Positions 12,630 to 26,015 are shown, numbered from the stretch's first letter. The stretch: DNA of 64,000 bases from Galaxea fascicularis (GCA_948470475.1 OX419337.1:733501-797500), one strand, 5' to 3'. Notes: a model not told the origin generated them from the letters alone. Numbers and translations are program-made.

Positions 12630-13030
12630 GAGCCCAGGGAGGGGAGGGCAAATTGCTTATAAGCCGTATAGGTATGTGCCGCCCCATAGGGTAAGGTTTT
12701 TGAGCCGTCTTGGACCGAAACGGGTAAAGATTTTTACCATAATGGTTTGAAATCGGGTATGGTTTTCAGGGGAACCACGAGAGCGTATAAACGTTTTTGT
12801 GTTTTCAACTCCAAATGAATAATAGAGAAAGAAAAGTAAGAGAAATGTATCATTTGAGCTGAATTTTAATTACCAATTCTTGACTTCGACACTGATGAGA
12901 AGCTTGATTACGCCACAAGAAATTAGGCCAGAAGGAAAAATTTGTAACTGAAACGTCACGTCTTAAAACGGGTGTGGGGTTTGGGGTCGCAATTTCAAGA
13001 ACCGCGCGGCACACCCCTTCCAAGAATTCG
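12630..13030. repeat. Dispersed repeat, same family as 60309-60555
   Basis: Shares ordered words with the 60.3 kb element: taggtatgtgccgcccc...agggta, gagccgtcttgg, acgtataaacg and cgcggcacacccc. Both ends are G/C-rich and roughly inverted, suggesting a non-autonomous DNA transposon. Confidence 0.55.
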
Positions 13031-14835
13031 TAGGAGCATACCCCGGGGAAGCCCGGGTTCTTAAGATAAGCTCCGAATTAGTTTTTTTAACTGGAAACCC
13101 CTCACGGTGCAACATCATTAATGATCTAACATCATGGGAAGACATGTATAATTATCAGTCAGTGGTAATCATAAACAACATAAGTGAATTAAGAAAATTT
13201 TTAGCAGTAGTTTTTAGTATGTATCGTAAAGTGCTATGTTGTTTTCAAGATGTTCTGGTCACCTCTGAGCAACATGGTTGTTTTCATATTAATGGTCAGG
13301 ATGAAGGTTTTTTTCAGAGACTTCGAAGTTGAAGCTTTTTGTTCCCCGCCTAATCTTGAGCTGCCCCACAGCAGGAAAGTCAAGGGTACTGCTCAGAAAC
13401 TTTCACTCACGTGGTCGCAGTTTGGAAAACATGATAATCAGAACCGCGAGGTTATATGATGGTAGCGTCCGACTCAATATTGAGCACCACATTTTAAGTT
13501 CATATGAGCTTACTTTTGCCATTTTCTTCAGTTTATGTGCAATATGAGGGTTCGCACAGGGACCGTCACGTTCGTAAATTTACAAATGCAAACGATTTTT
13601 GAATTGAAAGAAAAGTATTCAAACCCTACCTGAATACCAACGTATTTTACTTGTGCTTTTGATCTCATTTGGACGACTTTTTCGTAATTTTATCGGCTTG
13701 TTTCACAGAAGATTCCATAAGCGGAACCGAAAACCGGATTGGGCATTTGCAGCGATAAATTTTAATTAATTGACTAAATTTCTTATCTAAGCTTCGAGTG
13801 TCAAAACTAAAAACCTTACCTCACCGAACAGCTTCAAGCCGCCACTCTTAATACCTTGAAGAGGCGGATTGTTAGTTCTTGTCTCTTGGCTCAGCGTGTG
13901 GCCAATTCATTCAATTTCACGCCACTCTGGTTGATTGTGACAATCAATAATATTATCGAACTGGTATTCTATAGATGAATTCATGATAAGCACTCGATGG
14001 AGTTACTTTTTTCTCAAACCACAATGAAATGCGAGCTATTTTTTTACTACTTCTGTGCAGTTCACGACTGACAGCTTGTTAGCTAACCTCACCTCCTGAA
14101 GGGCGGTCAAGAGGTTGTGCCTTCACACTGACGTAGCCCGAAGAGGAAAGAAAATCAAAAAGAGACTTTTTCTGTCTCAATTGTTTGAACTGACGCACCC
14201 TGGCCATGGAAAATTTCCATTTGTCCCCACTTTATAACTTTACATGTTCAGACTCGTAAGGCTTTCCGAACACACTGCACTAGCCTGCAAAAAAGAAGTT
14301 ACGGGAAAACTGCAACAGTTTGTATTATTCATGTTATTATCACGCAGAGATGACATTCCATGCTGGTACTTCAGGACAGGACAGGACACGATATAAAGTG
14401 AAACAACCAAATTAAAAGACATAGACCCGTGTCGCAATCCTACTTTCACCCCTAAATTTGAAAGATGGAGATGAAGAACAATATTTCGTGAAATAAAGGT
14501 TGATCTTATTTATTATTTATGGCAATGTAAACATCAATTTATGGACTTCAGGTTAATTAGCAATAACACGCTTCGTTTGTAATTTATGGACAGGGAGTTA
14601 TAAGTTATTGCGTGTTTTACAGGGCCAGAGTTGTTAGTTAGCCTCTACAATTCTGTGAGCGTTTATTGCCTTTTTGTGAACTGAAGCCCTAAGAGTGTGA
14701 AAAAAATGCCTTTGGCGAAGACAATTATACAACGGTAGATAAAAAGCTCACTTCAAAAATTTTGAAGAGTGTTTTCCGACGTAACATGATTATTTCTCAG
14801 GTTTTACATATGAAATTGTCATGTCAATATCTCAC
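13031..14835. other. Intergenic, no gene recognised
   Basis: Only short open frames without recognisable protein similarity are present. Codon usage and splice sites give no coherent exon chain. Nothing supportable is seen apart from AT-rich unique-looking sequence. Confidence 0.5.
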
Positions 14836-15345
14836 GGGGGGGGGGGGGGAAGGGGGGACTCGCATATGAAAGGGGCGGGGATGCTCGTCGGAACCGATCT
14901 GGGCGTGGCCCAAGCTTATTTTGATCCCTAAAAGAGACCATGTTAAAACACAGACAAATGATAAATACAGTGACTTTTAATGATGGCAAATACATTATCA
15001 TCGAATACTTTTACCATAAGTAGTTTAAAATGTTAAAAAGAAGTGCAATTGCAACATATCATTAAACAATATATACATCATACGTTATATCCTCTGATGG
15101 CCGAGGGCTGGTAGCAAACAGGCAGTGTCGAAAACTTTGATTATATGAATCGAGTAAATATAACGAAAATAAAATATACATATTAAATACATATTTGTAT
15201 ATTTCTTCCCGTGCAACCCTAAACGAGGCCTTCATGGCTGAATATAATAGCGTTTTGCCCAGGACACCCTAAGTGAACCAAATTTACACCCCTAGCCGAG
15301 ACGACGAGCATCCCCGCCCTTTCATATGCGAGTTCCCCCCGTCGC
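14836..15345. repeat. MITE with inverted ends
   Basis: ACTCGCATATGAAAG near 14858 followed by CGGGGATGCTCGTCGG is matched in inverted form by ACGAGCATCCCCGCCC-TTTCATATGCGAGT at 15303-15333. The outer ends are G-rich (left) and C-rich (right). The internal 400 bp is AT-rich and non-coding. Confidence 0.7.
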
Positions 15346-15429
15346 TGGGGTCAATATGGCAAGTAATGCCGGTTAGGTAGGCTGAGAAGAGCAATGGGCC
15401 GCTACACGTGAACCTCGATTCAAAGCCCA

Positions 15430-15662
15430 GGGTCCCGTTTCTCGAAACTCCCGAAACTTTCCAGGCGCATTTCGGGTGCCATAATTTCCTTCGTATCTTA
15501 AAAACGAAGACATTTCCAGACATTAAATTTTGCTAAAAAATTGCCCTTCCGTATCTTGAGGTCATAGTAAAAGACCAGCTTTTTTAGAATAAGTGGATCG
15601 CAATTTTTGAAATGACTTTTCGGGCCCGAAAAGTTTACGGGACTTTCTAGAAACGGGCGCCA
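15430..15662 (-). repeat. MITE family D, copy 1
   Basis: Ends are gggtcccgtttctcgaaac and the inverse tagaaacgggcgcc. The interior includes gcatttcgggtgccataatttcc, which is the reverse complement of part of the 36478-36710 element. The two copies are therefore the same family in opposite orientation. Confidence 0.75.
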
Positions 15663-17146
15663 GGCCAGGCACAAACCACGTCATGCCGACTGAGTCTTCA
15701 ACACCTTCCTCAGTTCAAATGATCGCATCACTGAACAAGAAAAGTTTAAGTGGACAAAAGAACACACACACTTATGGGAAAAGAGTACATCCCGGTGCTG
15801 TGGGGGCTGTCCGGGTGCCCGGTGCTACCCCTCGGGAGGCGAGGCGAGGCGTCGGCACCATAGTTTCTTTAGTAACTACCCCTTCTTTCATCAAAGCAAT
15901 AGGTTTACATTCATCACACGTTTTGGTACATTTCTTCATATTTTCATGTTTTATGGAGGACGTAAACACCGGACGACAATTTTTCTTTGTAAATTTGGAA
16001 ACGGACCTTAGAATTTGACTCCAGGAGAATTCGCCTACAATTTAGCGTGAGGAAGTGAATGCAAATTCACTTTAAAAATGGTAGTTTTTCTACTTTGTTC
16101 ATACCCAGTGTATAAAGTTAAAAAACTGAGAAATTCTTATTAAAAGGTTTTCATAAACTACTTTAACAGATACAATGTAAGCACTACATTATTACTACAA
16201 ACTTTTTATTAGGTCAGTTATACAGTTTATGAGGTAATTTGAAGATCACCAGAGGTCAAATGTCAATACATTATTTTACTCAAATTCTCATTACTAGTGC
16301 CACACAAAATCTACCAAAAACAGTGATGAGAATTCCATTGACAATCGGAGTCAGTGGTCACGAGCCTCAACCTGATTGTTCAAAGCATGATTTCTCTTTC
16401 CCTGTAAATAGCTACAAAACTAACACCTGGAAAAGGGAAGACAAATCCCTTGAATATCTAGTTCTAAGATGAATTCTTGTTGTTGTAATTCACAATTACT
16501 GTGAAAATCTGAAAACCGTAGAAACTAGTCATATTTATGGCATATTAATATTGTGTTTGAAATAAAAAGCCAATCACATGCAAGAAAACTAAACCACAAA
16601 AAGTAACAGTAATTAGTTTGTGGTTTCATGTTGCTTCTGATTGGTTGCTGCACTATGGGAAATGTCAAAATCAAATCAAAATGTTCACGTTTTTTGGATT
16701 TGCACAGTAAAGTCATTCACCTTTCAAGCAGCCAGGTCTTTGGCATCTGATCAATCAGATCAACAAAACTAAGAAACTTACACTTTATAGCTATTGACAC
16801 TTCAGTTTTTGTTACAATCCACATGGTGTTTCATTTGTATGATTGTTGGGTAATCAGCTTGCCTGAGCCTGGCTTCCTAATTTAACAAACTGACTGGTAC
16901 ACTTAAGATCTCGACAGAGCAACTCATGTTGATCCCTATAGCTGACACCTTGATGTTAAAAGTTACCTGGAGCAATAATTGCAAACCCAATGTAATAAAG
17001 AGCTTTGATGAGAGGCCCCAGCACTAGACTTGAAAGGAAATACAGTAGGCTCTTAAAAAAAAAACGTTTCTATAGATTTACAGGACTCCAGCCGCAGATG
17101 CTTTAATCAAACAATAAATACAATTTACAAGTAATACTGTCTTTAA
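15663..17146. other. Intergenic, downstream of SF3B6
   Basis: No gene recognised. A small open frame at 15683-16018 (+) and its antisense are not convincing. The SF3B6 3' UTR should lie in the right-hand part (minus strand), but a canonical poly(A) signal is not obvious close to the stop. Confidence 0.5.
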
Positions 17147-17443
17147 TCACTTGTCTTTGTTGATTCCATATTTTTCCCTCATTTTCTCTAATTCTTGTCT
17201 CTTCTTTTCCTTGTCCAGTTTTTGGAAAGCCTTAAACACAAAGAGGAACAATTGTTACTCACCTTTATAATCACTGTTTGGTTGAACTAAAAACTGTAAG
17301 CATTCAGTAAAAAGCAAAACCACTGACCATCTTACATGAATAAGAATTTTATCACATTTAACCACATTCAAAATGTGAGACTATTTCAGTTAGGGTCTTC
17401 AGCTACATCTCTTTTAACCCTTTAACTCCCGATAGTGCCAAAT

Positions 17444-17496
<53 letters not shown>

Positions 17497-17582
17497 AGAG
17501 CCCCTTGGGAGTTAAAGGGTTACCACATCTTCACCCAAAAACTATGTCCCCGTTAACCCTTTAACTCCCGATAGTGCCAAAT

Positions 17583-17632
<50 letters not shown>

Positions 17633-20600
17633 AGGAGAACGCCTTGGGAGTTAAAGGGTTAATATAGGAAATCGCACGACCTTGAGTACAATTCGGGATT
17701 AATAGGTACAAGTGATTTTTAAGTTCTCAAAATTGCACTGGCCTTTAGGTGAGTGCAATTTGAGAACTTTCAAAATCGCCCATACCTATTAAAACAAAAG
17801 GAGAAAAATTTGAAACCAAGGATAAAATTGAACCACAACACCGACACCAAAGGGACGTGCAAAAGTGTTGTATTATTCAGTTCTATGTGAAGCAGGCTTT
17901 CAGTAGTAGCATCCTGGACACATTTTACTGACAAATGACCCAAGTGTAAAATTGTAAGGCAATAGACTAATGATTTCAGTCTTTATAGTACACTCAACAA
18001 AATTACTCAATTCTGATTGGTCGAGAGCAGTACAATAATATTAATCCCAAATAGTACTCCGTAGGAGTACTTATTAAGTTTCCATGACAATGGCACATAA
18101 TTTTGCAATTTTGTTGAATGTACTATGAACAAAAAATCGCACGACCTTGAGTACAATTCAGGGTTTTAAACTAATCATCATACATTATCATACATTACCT
18201 GCATCAACTGGGTTCAACTGTATTTTCAATGAGAAAGTCAGAGTTGCATATGATAATGTATATAGGTGGTAAAAATTACCGGGCCGTCACATGCAAAAAA
18301 AGCCATTGAAATCCAGAGTTACACAACAATATATCAAACTCCAGTTGACCCCTTCATTTACAGATCTCTTTTGCTTACCTTAGTGGATTGGTAATACAAT
18401 ACAACCAGGTATCGGTTGCAGACATTGAAACCTGACAGATGGTCGCAAGCGTTCTTAGCATCAAATATATCTTCATACACCACAAACGCTGTCCCTCTTG
18501 TTTCTGGTGTATTACCACTGTAACACAAAACAGAAATTCTAGTAAGGTCACAACAGTCACATTCTGATGGGCCAACTCTTCAGAAAAAGGCAAAAACTAT
18601 GCTGTGTATTCTGACTAAAACTGACTTATTATTACTCGGGCTTCCTGTGGAAGGCCCGAGTCTAAATCTGTCGTCCGTTTTTCTTTTTTTTTTCGTCGTT
18701 GTTTTCCACAAACCTCATTTCCGGCGTATTTGCGCAGGCGCTAATGATGAACCTGTAAAACCCGGTAAAAACCTGTTTACGTTTTGTGTACGCTTGCCTT
18801 GTCTGTTGAAAAGCAAGGCACAAAGCAACTGTGGATTCCTCGACGGATTTTCAAAGGAAAAAGTTGACATGTCTACAGCTATGACAAACGGTGTCGTATC
18901 CAATACGTTCGAACCAGTTACAAACGCACACGCCGTTCGTGGTAGACCCACACTAAATGATGATGGTGAGCGTACATTTCGAAACAGCTCGTTCCGCGAA
19001 CTCGAAGCAAATGTGAGAAATATTATGAGATCAAATGAGCTGAATGAGCTATCAATGAGTACAAAGAGTGCACAAACTTTGACTACCAATGACAAATGTT
19101 CCTTGACGAACTTGAGTGGAACTTTGACACGAACAGTTTAGGTGCTGGCGAATACAAGATAACCCGTTGATGATGAGATTAGAGGTACAAAGACGAACAG
19201 CAGTAGTAACAACAGCAACAGGAAAGCGGCCATGTTAGGCGATAAAGAACCCACGCATCGAAGCGAAGATGCAAGTAACGTTTTTACTTTTATGGCTATT
19301 GTCACCAGTATTTTATTTCTTTTGCATACTTTAGATTGTGGATTATCAGCTGTATCAAGTTTGTGTAATGTGTTAGTTTTATGTGTAATCTTGTACCTTC
19401 GAGTGTTCTACATGAATGTGTTATCAGTTTTATCAACACAAATGTCGGATGTGCTCGAAAAATGCGAGTTATTTGAGAAGGCAATGCAGTTATCTGTACA
19501 TGATCAACATGATGCGTTAGTGAAAATAAACTATAGAAAGGAATTCAGATCTCGTTATGCGAAGTTTGTGTATTTTAACGACAACCGTGAATGCCATGTG
19601 CCATCAAGACGTGATCGCGAGCCCAGTAGGATACCAGTGAAAACGCTAAAAAGTCTGTCACAGAAAAGCAGAAAACTAAGATTGTTTGTGTTCCCACGGT
19701 CCTGTCGTGTTTATTTCCTCTGGCACACACTCACACAGGCAGCCCAATGCTTTAACGAATCGAGTTTGAGTCTCAAAATACATGTACGATTTTATATATA
19801 CCATCCACAACATTCATTTGCCACTCGAAAAGCCCGAGTGAAGGCCAATACGGCCTCTTGTTAATTTATAAACTGATAAAAAGCCAAAGAACTTGAGTTG
19901 TTGCATACAAACTAAGTCACCACGTACTGGATGTAAAGATGGCAATACTCTCTAAAGGCTGATTTACGCAGCACAATTTGTTGTGCTCATCTTGGTGTGT
20001 GCAACACAACGTAGAACAAAGTTGTGCCATGTGAATGCTCCTACAAATTCTCTACGACAGATGCACGCGGTGTGAAGTTTGTTGTAGGATTTTGAATCAT
20101 GTTTTAAAACCATACGACAGTCAGTCAGTACTCATAATATTATTTCTGGTAATCTACAGATTCAAACACCTTTAAGAAACAGAAACTTTTTTCTGTGGCT
20201 CTTAATATTTTCAGGTAATGGGATATCATATTTAAAATGTCACTTTTAGATTAAAAACCTTCAAACTCTCTCTTGGTAGAGTACCATACCGTAGACCATT
20301 CATTTCATTTCACTCAAAAGTTAGAACCATCTTACGACATCTTGTATCATCACAAAACTCCTTCCCACATTAAATCCAGTTTACACCCACTGTCTACTCA
20401 CACTCTGATCTGCCTGATGCCTCCATATTTGCCGAATATGTCATACATTTCTTCAGTTGTGATCTTGTAAGGTAGGTTTCTGGAACAGAAAATAAAATGA
20501 GCAAGAACTTAACAATGAAAAAGCTGGGAATCGCCCAAATTATAAAGCACTTACACTGTGAACCTTAATTACGTTTAGATCCTTACCTGACATACAAAAT

Positions 20601-20859
20601 TCGGTTAACCTCTGGTGGCAATCGGACCTAAAATACAAACGGTGACATGTTTTAGTAAAAACACGTTTGTCGTACGTGATAGCACCACGATGATTCGATA
20701 GGTAACAACCAAAACGTTGAAATGGCACGCGGTAAAATATAGAAAGGGAACCCTAGTATTGACTACAGTCGATCCCCACTACAAGGAAGAGAGAGTATCC
20801 GCGAAAAACGTGGTAAAACAACAACTCACATTCGCTTTCCTCTGATTTTGCAGCGCCAT
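17147..20859 (-). CDS. SF3B6: SF3B6 (SF3b p14), U2 snRNP branch-point protein
   Basis: Five minus-strand exons join in phase into a 123-residue protein, close to the 125 residues of human p14: 20859-20830, 20627-20587, 20479-20402, 18517-18379 and 17230-17147. It is a single RRM: RNP2 at about 20-27 (ILYVRNLP) and RNP1 at about 57-64 (RGTAFVVY). In the family the protein sits in the SF3b complex of the U2 snRNP, next to the branch-point adenosine, and binds an SF3B1 peptide. Tyr22, which contacts the branch adenosine in the human protein, is conserved at the same number. The C-terminal helix ends KYGINKDK. The 1.9-kb intron between exons 3 and 4 holds a probable Helentron-like element, and the last intron holds several MITEs. 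The gene diverges from the TPD52-family gene. Confidence 0.96.
17414..17522. repeat. TTAA-type MITE family C, copy 1
   Basis: Begins TTAACCCTTTAACTCCC and ends GGGAGTTAAAGGGTTA, a perfect inverted terminus. The interior contains atagattttactctgtc and gacgattttactcgtcaa. Located in the last SF3B6 intron. Confidence 0.85.
17553..17662. repeat. TTAA-type MITE family C, copy 2
   Basis: Nearly identical to the element at 17414-17522 and only about 30 bp from it, in the same orientation. Flanked by TTAA at both ends (17553-17556 and 17659-17662), the target site used by piggyBac- and Kolobok-type transposases. Confidence 0.88.
17796..17843. repeat. Half copy of palindromic MITE family B
   Basis: Contains ggagaaaaat, aaaccaagg and ataaaattgaaccacaaca, matching the right arm of the 24762-24903 element. 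The left arm is absent. Confidence 0.6.
17986..18125. repeat. Palindromic MITE family A, copy 1
   Basis: TAGTACACTCAACAAAATT at the left is matched in inverted form by AATTTTGTTGAATGTACTA at the right. Centre: gattggtcgagagcagtac and ctccgtaggagta. A second copy is at 30675-30809. Confidence 0.85.
18634..19860 (+). mobile_element. Putative Helentron/Helitron2-like element with two unrecognised ORFs
   Basis: The left end starts ACTCGGGCTT. Its exact inverse AAGCCCGAGT occurs not at the right end but 21 bp inside it (19830-19839), followed by a small stem-loop AGGCC-aatac-GGCCT (19842-19856) and then CTTG. Asymmetric inverted repeats with a stem-loop at the 3' end only, inserted between two T's (flanks ...ATT and TTAA), is the described layout of Helentron/Helitron2 ends. 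Inside are open frames of about 180 (18599-19141) and 210 (19232-19864) residues on the plus strand. Neither shows Rep/helicase motifs; the second has a hydrophobic stretch near its start. No known protein is recognised. It lies in SF3B6 intron 3, antisense to the gene. Confidence 0.5.
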
Positions 20860-20987
20860 CTTGAAATATCCTTTTCGTCACTGCAACATCCGGGAGTCTC
20901 GGACAACAATTGCATTGACTTGTGGGTAATGAGTGCTCCCCTCTCAGTGCGCTAAGACATCTGGGATAAAAATATAGGAAGCAAAAG
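20860..20987. promoter_or_regulatory. Divergent promoter region SF3B6 / TPD52
   Basis: Only 128 bp separate the SF3B6 start codon (20859, minus) and the TPD52-family start codon (20988, plus). All 5' UTR and core promoter sequence for both may lie here unless there are upstream non-coding exons. It holds no canonical TATA box in a consistent place for either gene, fitting a housekeeping bidirectional promoter. That role is inferred from spacing. Confidence 0.6.
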
Positions 20988-23900
20988 ATGGCGGCAGAGA
21001 ACGGAAGGGATACCTCTGAATTCTCCTTTATGAGTAAGGACAAAGAAGTGGATGAAAAAGAAAATGAAGAAGAAATCGCTGAGATTTCTTTGTCGCCAGA
21101 CCTTGAAGCCGAAGAGGCCAGAAAACAGGAGCTTCGCTTGCAAGCTCAAAAGGTAAAAACATTGTGCTGAAACTTATAAATTTGGATGATCATGACACGT
21201 CATGTGGGTGAAGTAGCACCGGCTTTGACTCACTTGATGTACGAGGCATGACTTTTTATTTTATTTTAATCGTATCATTTCAAGTAAAGGGCTATCAAAT
21301 ATGTTTAGTACTGGGCGTATTGGGAGATATTCTGAGCGCGTAATTTGCAATAAAAATTGAATTAAATTGCTTAAATTACTTTAATTCATATATGTATTGT
21401 ATGTCAAACGAAGCATAGATGCATTTTTCTGCATTCTCTGTGGCGGAAATTTCTTTTCGTTTGTATTCTTGGAGAAGAGCGGTAGAATATACAAACACAC
21501 TTAACCAAAGGAAAAAAGAACCGATATTTTTATTACTTGAGATTTTTTACGTTTTTTCTGAAAATCTCTTGTGGAATTCGAACAAAGCATGAAAGATTTG
21601 TCAAGTATCATTTTGTGTAAGAAGATCACACTACAAGCACATTGGAAAGTAAGATTACATCACAGAACATCCACCCAGTCCAAAGTCAGGGAAGACAGCT
21701 GTTACCCCAGTACATGTAATATGAATGCCAGTGAATTGATCAACTCAGCCACCTAGTATCTTCAGGATTCATGCTACTCTTTGAAGTCCTTGAAAAGTCC
21801 TGGAATTTGATTTTAGATTTCAAGAGTACTTGAAAAGAAGAATTTCTGCTGAACATGCTTGAAAACTCCTTAAATGTTAGCTTGGATGGTAAATAATATA
21901 GGATTATATCTAGGGGAGATTTTTTGAAGTTCTTACTGACCAATGAAAACATTTTAAAACATGGTTTAAGATGAAGTAATCTTGCTATGAATGCTCCTTG
22001 AAAATTCCATTTCTGGTGCTTGAATACTCCTTGAAATTTGTATCAACAAACCAGCATGGACTCTGATCTTGGTCCATGATCCAAAGTCAAATATCATGAA
22101 GCAATTTCCATGCAATTCTTTGTTAAATCTTTACAGAAAATGTTGAACTTCAGTTCTTGTAATCACTTCATAACCTCAGTTTTTGTGACCACTTGTGAAT
22201 TGTTTAAGGCAAATGTTAGATATACTGTATTAATATGTAAAATTGTTTTAAAAGATTTAGATAGCTTGAGCTTGGGCTTCAGTTTGGGAGGACATCAACA
22301 TGTAGGCCAGAGATTACCCTGTTGTGCCCTGTCCTGTTGTGCTTTTAATTTTACTGAATTTTGTAGTAGTACTTTTGTCTCTTTTTACTGCACAACTGAA
22401 ATTAAGTGTATGACTTTACAAGACAATAGCACTTTTGAGTGTGAGATGGTACAAAAAATGAGTAGTAAATGTAAAAGATGCATTTGTTTCCTCTGTTGTA
22501 TCTTTTAGTAACTTTGTTATAGCTGTGGACAAAGTTAGTAAACAAGCGGATAAAATTATCAATAGATATAAGTTCTTTTAACATTTGCTGGTATCTTAGA
22601 AAAGGTCATATATAAAATTATGCACAAATAAGACAGGTATTCCATATTCACTGTCACAACAATAGTCAAGTTTTCTAGAATGTTCCATGATCTCTGTGAA
22701 CCATACAAAGAAAATGACCATCACATGTTTTTCACTTAATATGGTTTGATAACAGGCAAGGTTAAGGTCAACAAGTAGGGATGGGGTAGTGCTTTTTTCC
22801 ACATTACAGATGCTGTTTTTTGGAATTAAACTGTTATTACAAAGCACAGTACACTCATGTACGCACTTTGTGCCAACAGACGTATCATAGTGCAGATGCA
22901 ATGCCTTTAGCAAACTAGTACTTCTCTTACTTGCACTGGGGGGCTAATGGACAGCAGGCGATGGACGAGTAAAGTTATATTACATTTTACGACTAAAGGA
23001 GTATGCACCTTGTACCTTGTGGTACAATAATTGCCTTCAGTGCCTTCGGTGCATCTTCTTTGCAAACAAAAGAGAAATTCCTGCACCATACTTTACACTA
23101 TGAGAAATCTTAAAACTAGAGAACATTTTAAAGTTAAAAATTGCCTCCCTTGTGAATAAAATTCAATTCCACAAAAAGGAAACACTTCCTGCTCTCTATG
23201 ATTACGTTCAACTCGCTTCTGCAGTTCATAGTTATAATACTAGGTATGCCACTAATCAGAACCTATATAGGCCACCTTTTAAATCCAATTATGGTCTTGC
23301 AAGGTTCAGAGTAGTGGCATCACAAATCTGGGAGGCACTACCTATTATAAAAAGCATATAAACTTCTGCTACTAGACAGTCAGTGAATAAATTTCAGTTA
23401 TTATCTAGCTCTGTCTACTGCTTGGCTTTAGCAGAGGGTCACATTAATTTTATCTTGTGGTACATATTCATGAAATTCTAATCAGCACATACTAGTTTGT
23501 GGCTGTCAAAATATTTTAAGTAGAAAGAGAATCGAGGAAGGTAGATGCTACTCAGTGGGTAACACCACCGGTGAAAAGTAGCTGGCAATACTTCGAGTCA
23601 CCTGTCCTTTTTGACAACCCTGCAGTAACTTGACTTCCAGCTTAGAAAGGTATAAAAAATTGTCACCCTTGTGTTATTACTTTTCAGCAACCAAAATGTT
23701 GCATTCGTGTTAGACATATAATAACATTATCACATTATTTTGTTCAGTTATCAGTTTGGCTAAAATAAATTTTCTGAAAAAATTGTGTTGGCAGATTGAA
23801 GAGGAAATTGTGACTCTGAAGCAGGCCCTTGACCGCAAGGAGAAGCAGTTAGCAGAAATAAAACAAATGCTGGGTATCACCGCATGGACACAGTTTCGAG

Positions 23901-25883
23901 ACGGGTTTCATCACCAGTATCAAAACCTGCAAGGAACACAGATGTAAGGAACACCCTTAAAATATCACTATACTTGGTTACCTTGGGACCCATTAACATG
24001 AATTTGACAACAGTGCTTCAACAAAAGGTGTTGGCCTTAATTTTGCCACTTGTAAGGAGCTTCTAACTCTTTTCTTTTTCTGAACTACCATGTAATGAAA
24101 AAAAAACTGTTTATGTACTAAAAACAGTGACAGCTCAACTGGGTCAAAACATTGACAAGTGCTTAATAGCACTTACATTTGAATGGATTGATATAACCAC
24201 TTTAATGGTTGATGCTATAAAAGTTTTTATAATAATCTGCATTATGCATGCATTTGGATTGGTTCTTACTTATGATGTATTAGAGGACAGATGCACAGAT
24301 GATGTCATCACTGAAAACTTTTCCCTGTATTTCTGTCTGTCTATCTTTTTTTGTTTTGTTCTTCTATGGTCGAATACACAAGGGGAATATTTGTAGGGAA
24401 TGGTTGCTAGGAATATTCCCATGTACAGTTTACATAAAGAGAATAAACATTCCTTTGGTGAACGTTTCTTGCAAATGGTCCCACGTATTCAAACATGTTT
24501 GATTTTGTGGGACCATTTGCAGGAGGCAATTTTGGCCCCTGTAATTTTTTTAGTTCACTTGAAGAGAATATTGGTCACCACAACCATACCCTGCAACCAT
24601 TGGGTTTTGTTTGTTTTATTTTAATTTTATTTTGCAGGTATCAAAAGACATCTGACACCTTTAAAGGTCTGAATGACAAAATTGTCCATTCTCAAGCGTA
24701 AGTTTCCTGTTGCTTTGTTACACAATCAACAGTATGACTGCTCACTGACTTGACAGTGTAGATGTTGTGGTTCAATTTTATCCTTGGTTTAAAATTTTTC
24801 TCCCTTTGTTTTAAACTAATTATCATACATTATCATACATTACCATAGCCAGAAACAAAGGGAGAAAAATGTTTAAACCAAGGATAAAATTGAACCACAA
24901 CATAGACATCATTATCTTGTGCACTGCACCATCTTTCCTGAGGTAATCACTATCTAGTGCATCTCAACCTGTTATTTGGTGGTGCTGTGATCAGTTTGTC
25001 TCATTGGACAGACTTTTTGAACACTGCAGGTGAATCAGTATTGATGGATTAGCTTCCCATTTGTAGGGGAATAATAAATAGCCTTATAATTGAAGAGCTG
25101 AGAGCATAACCAACCTATGTTGAATTTTAGGTCATTTTTCGATTTTGCTCGGATTTGTCTGAATTGTTGCATATGAACTGTAATTTGATTGTAAAACATT
25201 GTCCAGTACTGTTTGAGTTTGGCTGAGTTTGTACATAAGTGACTTGGTTATGCTCTCAGCCCTTCAATTATTATTAGCTGGTCTGGTTGATTTAAAGGAA
25301 ACCAGGTGTAGCTTTGTTTATTTGGTTTTGCTTGAGTGCAGTAACTCAATCAACAAGTTGCTTTCTTGCAGCCTTGTTCTCTTTCAGTTTGTAGTAAATG
25401 TTCACTCTATAGCAGATCTAATCACTCTCCATATTCCTCTCAGTTACAACAAACTCAGCACAGGTGCTGCAGCAACCAAATCAGTGTTGAGTGATGCAGG
25501 TTCCCGGACAGCCAGTGCTGCAAGAAATGTTGGATCAGTAACAGCCAAGAAACTAGGAGAAATTAGGTACTGAACAAAGTTAGATTCCATTCCTTTTGCA
25601 AGAATCTCAGAATCTAAAGACGCCTATGAGAGTGTTATGAGACCCATGTTGCCATTATTCATTTTTAATGCAGTTAAATGCAATTTAACGGAGTTAGCAA
25701 CCAGGAGCACAAGTTTTACCTGCGTTGTCAACAGTTTGTTAGATCTGCGCATGCGCCGGGATTCCTCGTGCTCTTGCTCCTTGGGCATTGTAGTGGTTTG
25801 TTGCCGTTTTTTAGTCAGCGTTTCTGAGCGTTAGCGTTTCGGCTGAGCGTGGGGACTCCTTGGAGGCTGGTTCCCCTCCCCTG

Positions 25884-25924
<41 letters not shown>

Positions 25925-25959
25925 CCTGTTTTCTCCTTCCGTGTGGGGCTCATGACTGA

Positions 25960-26010
<51 letters not shown>

Positions 26011-26015
26011 CCAAT

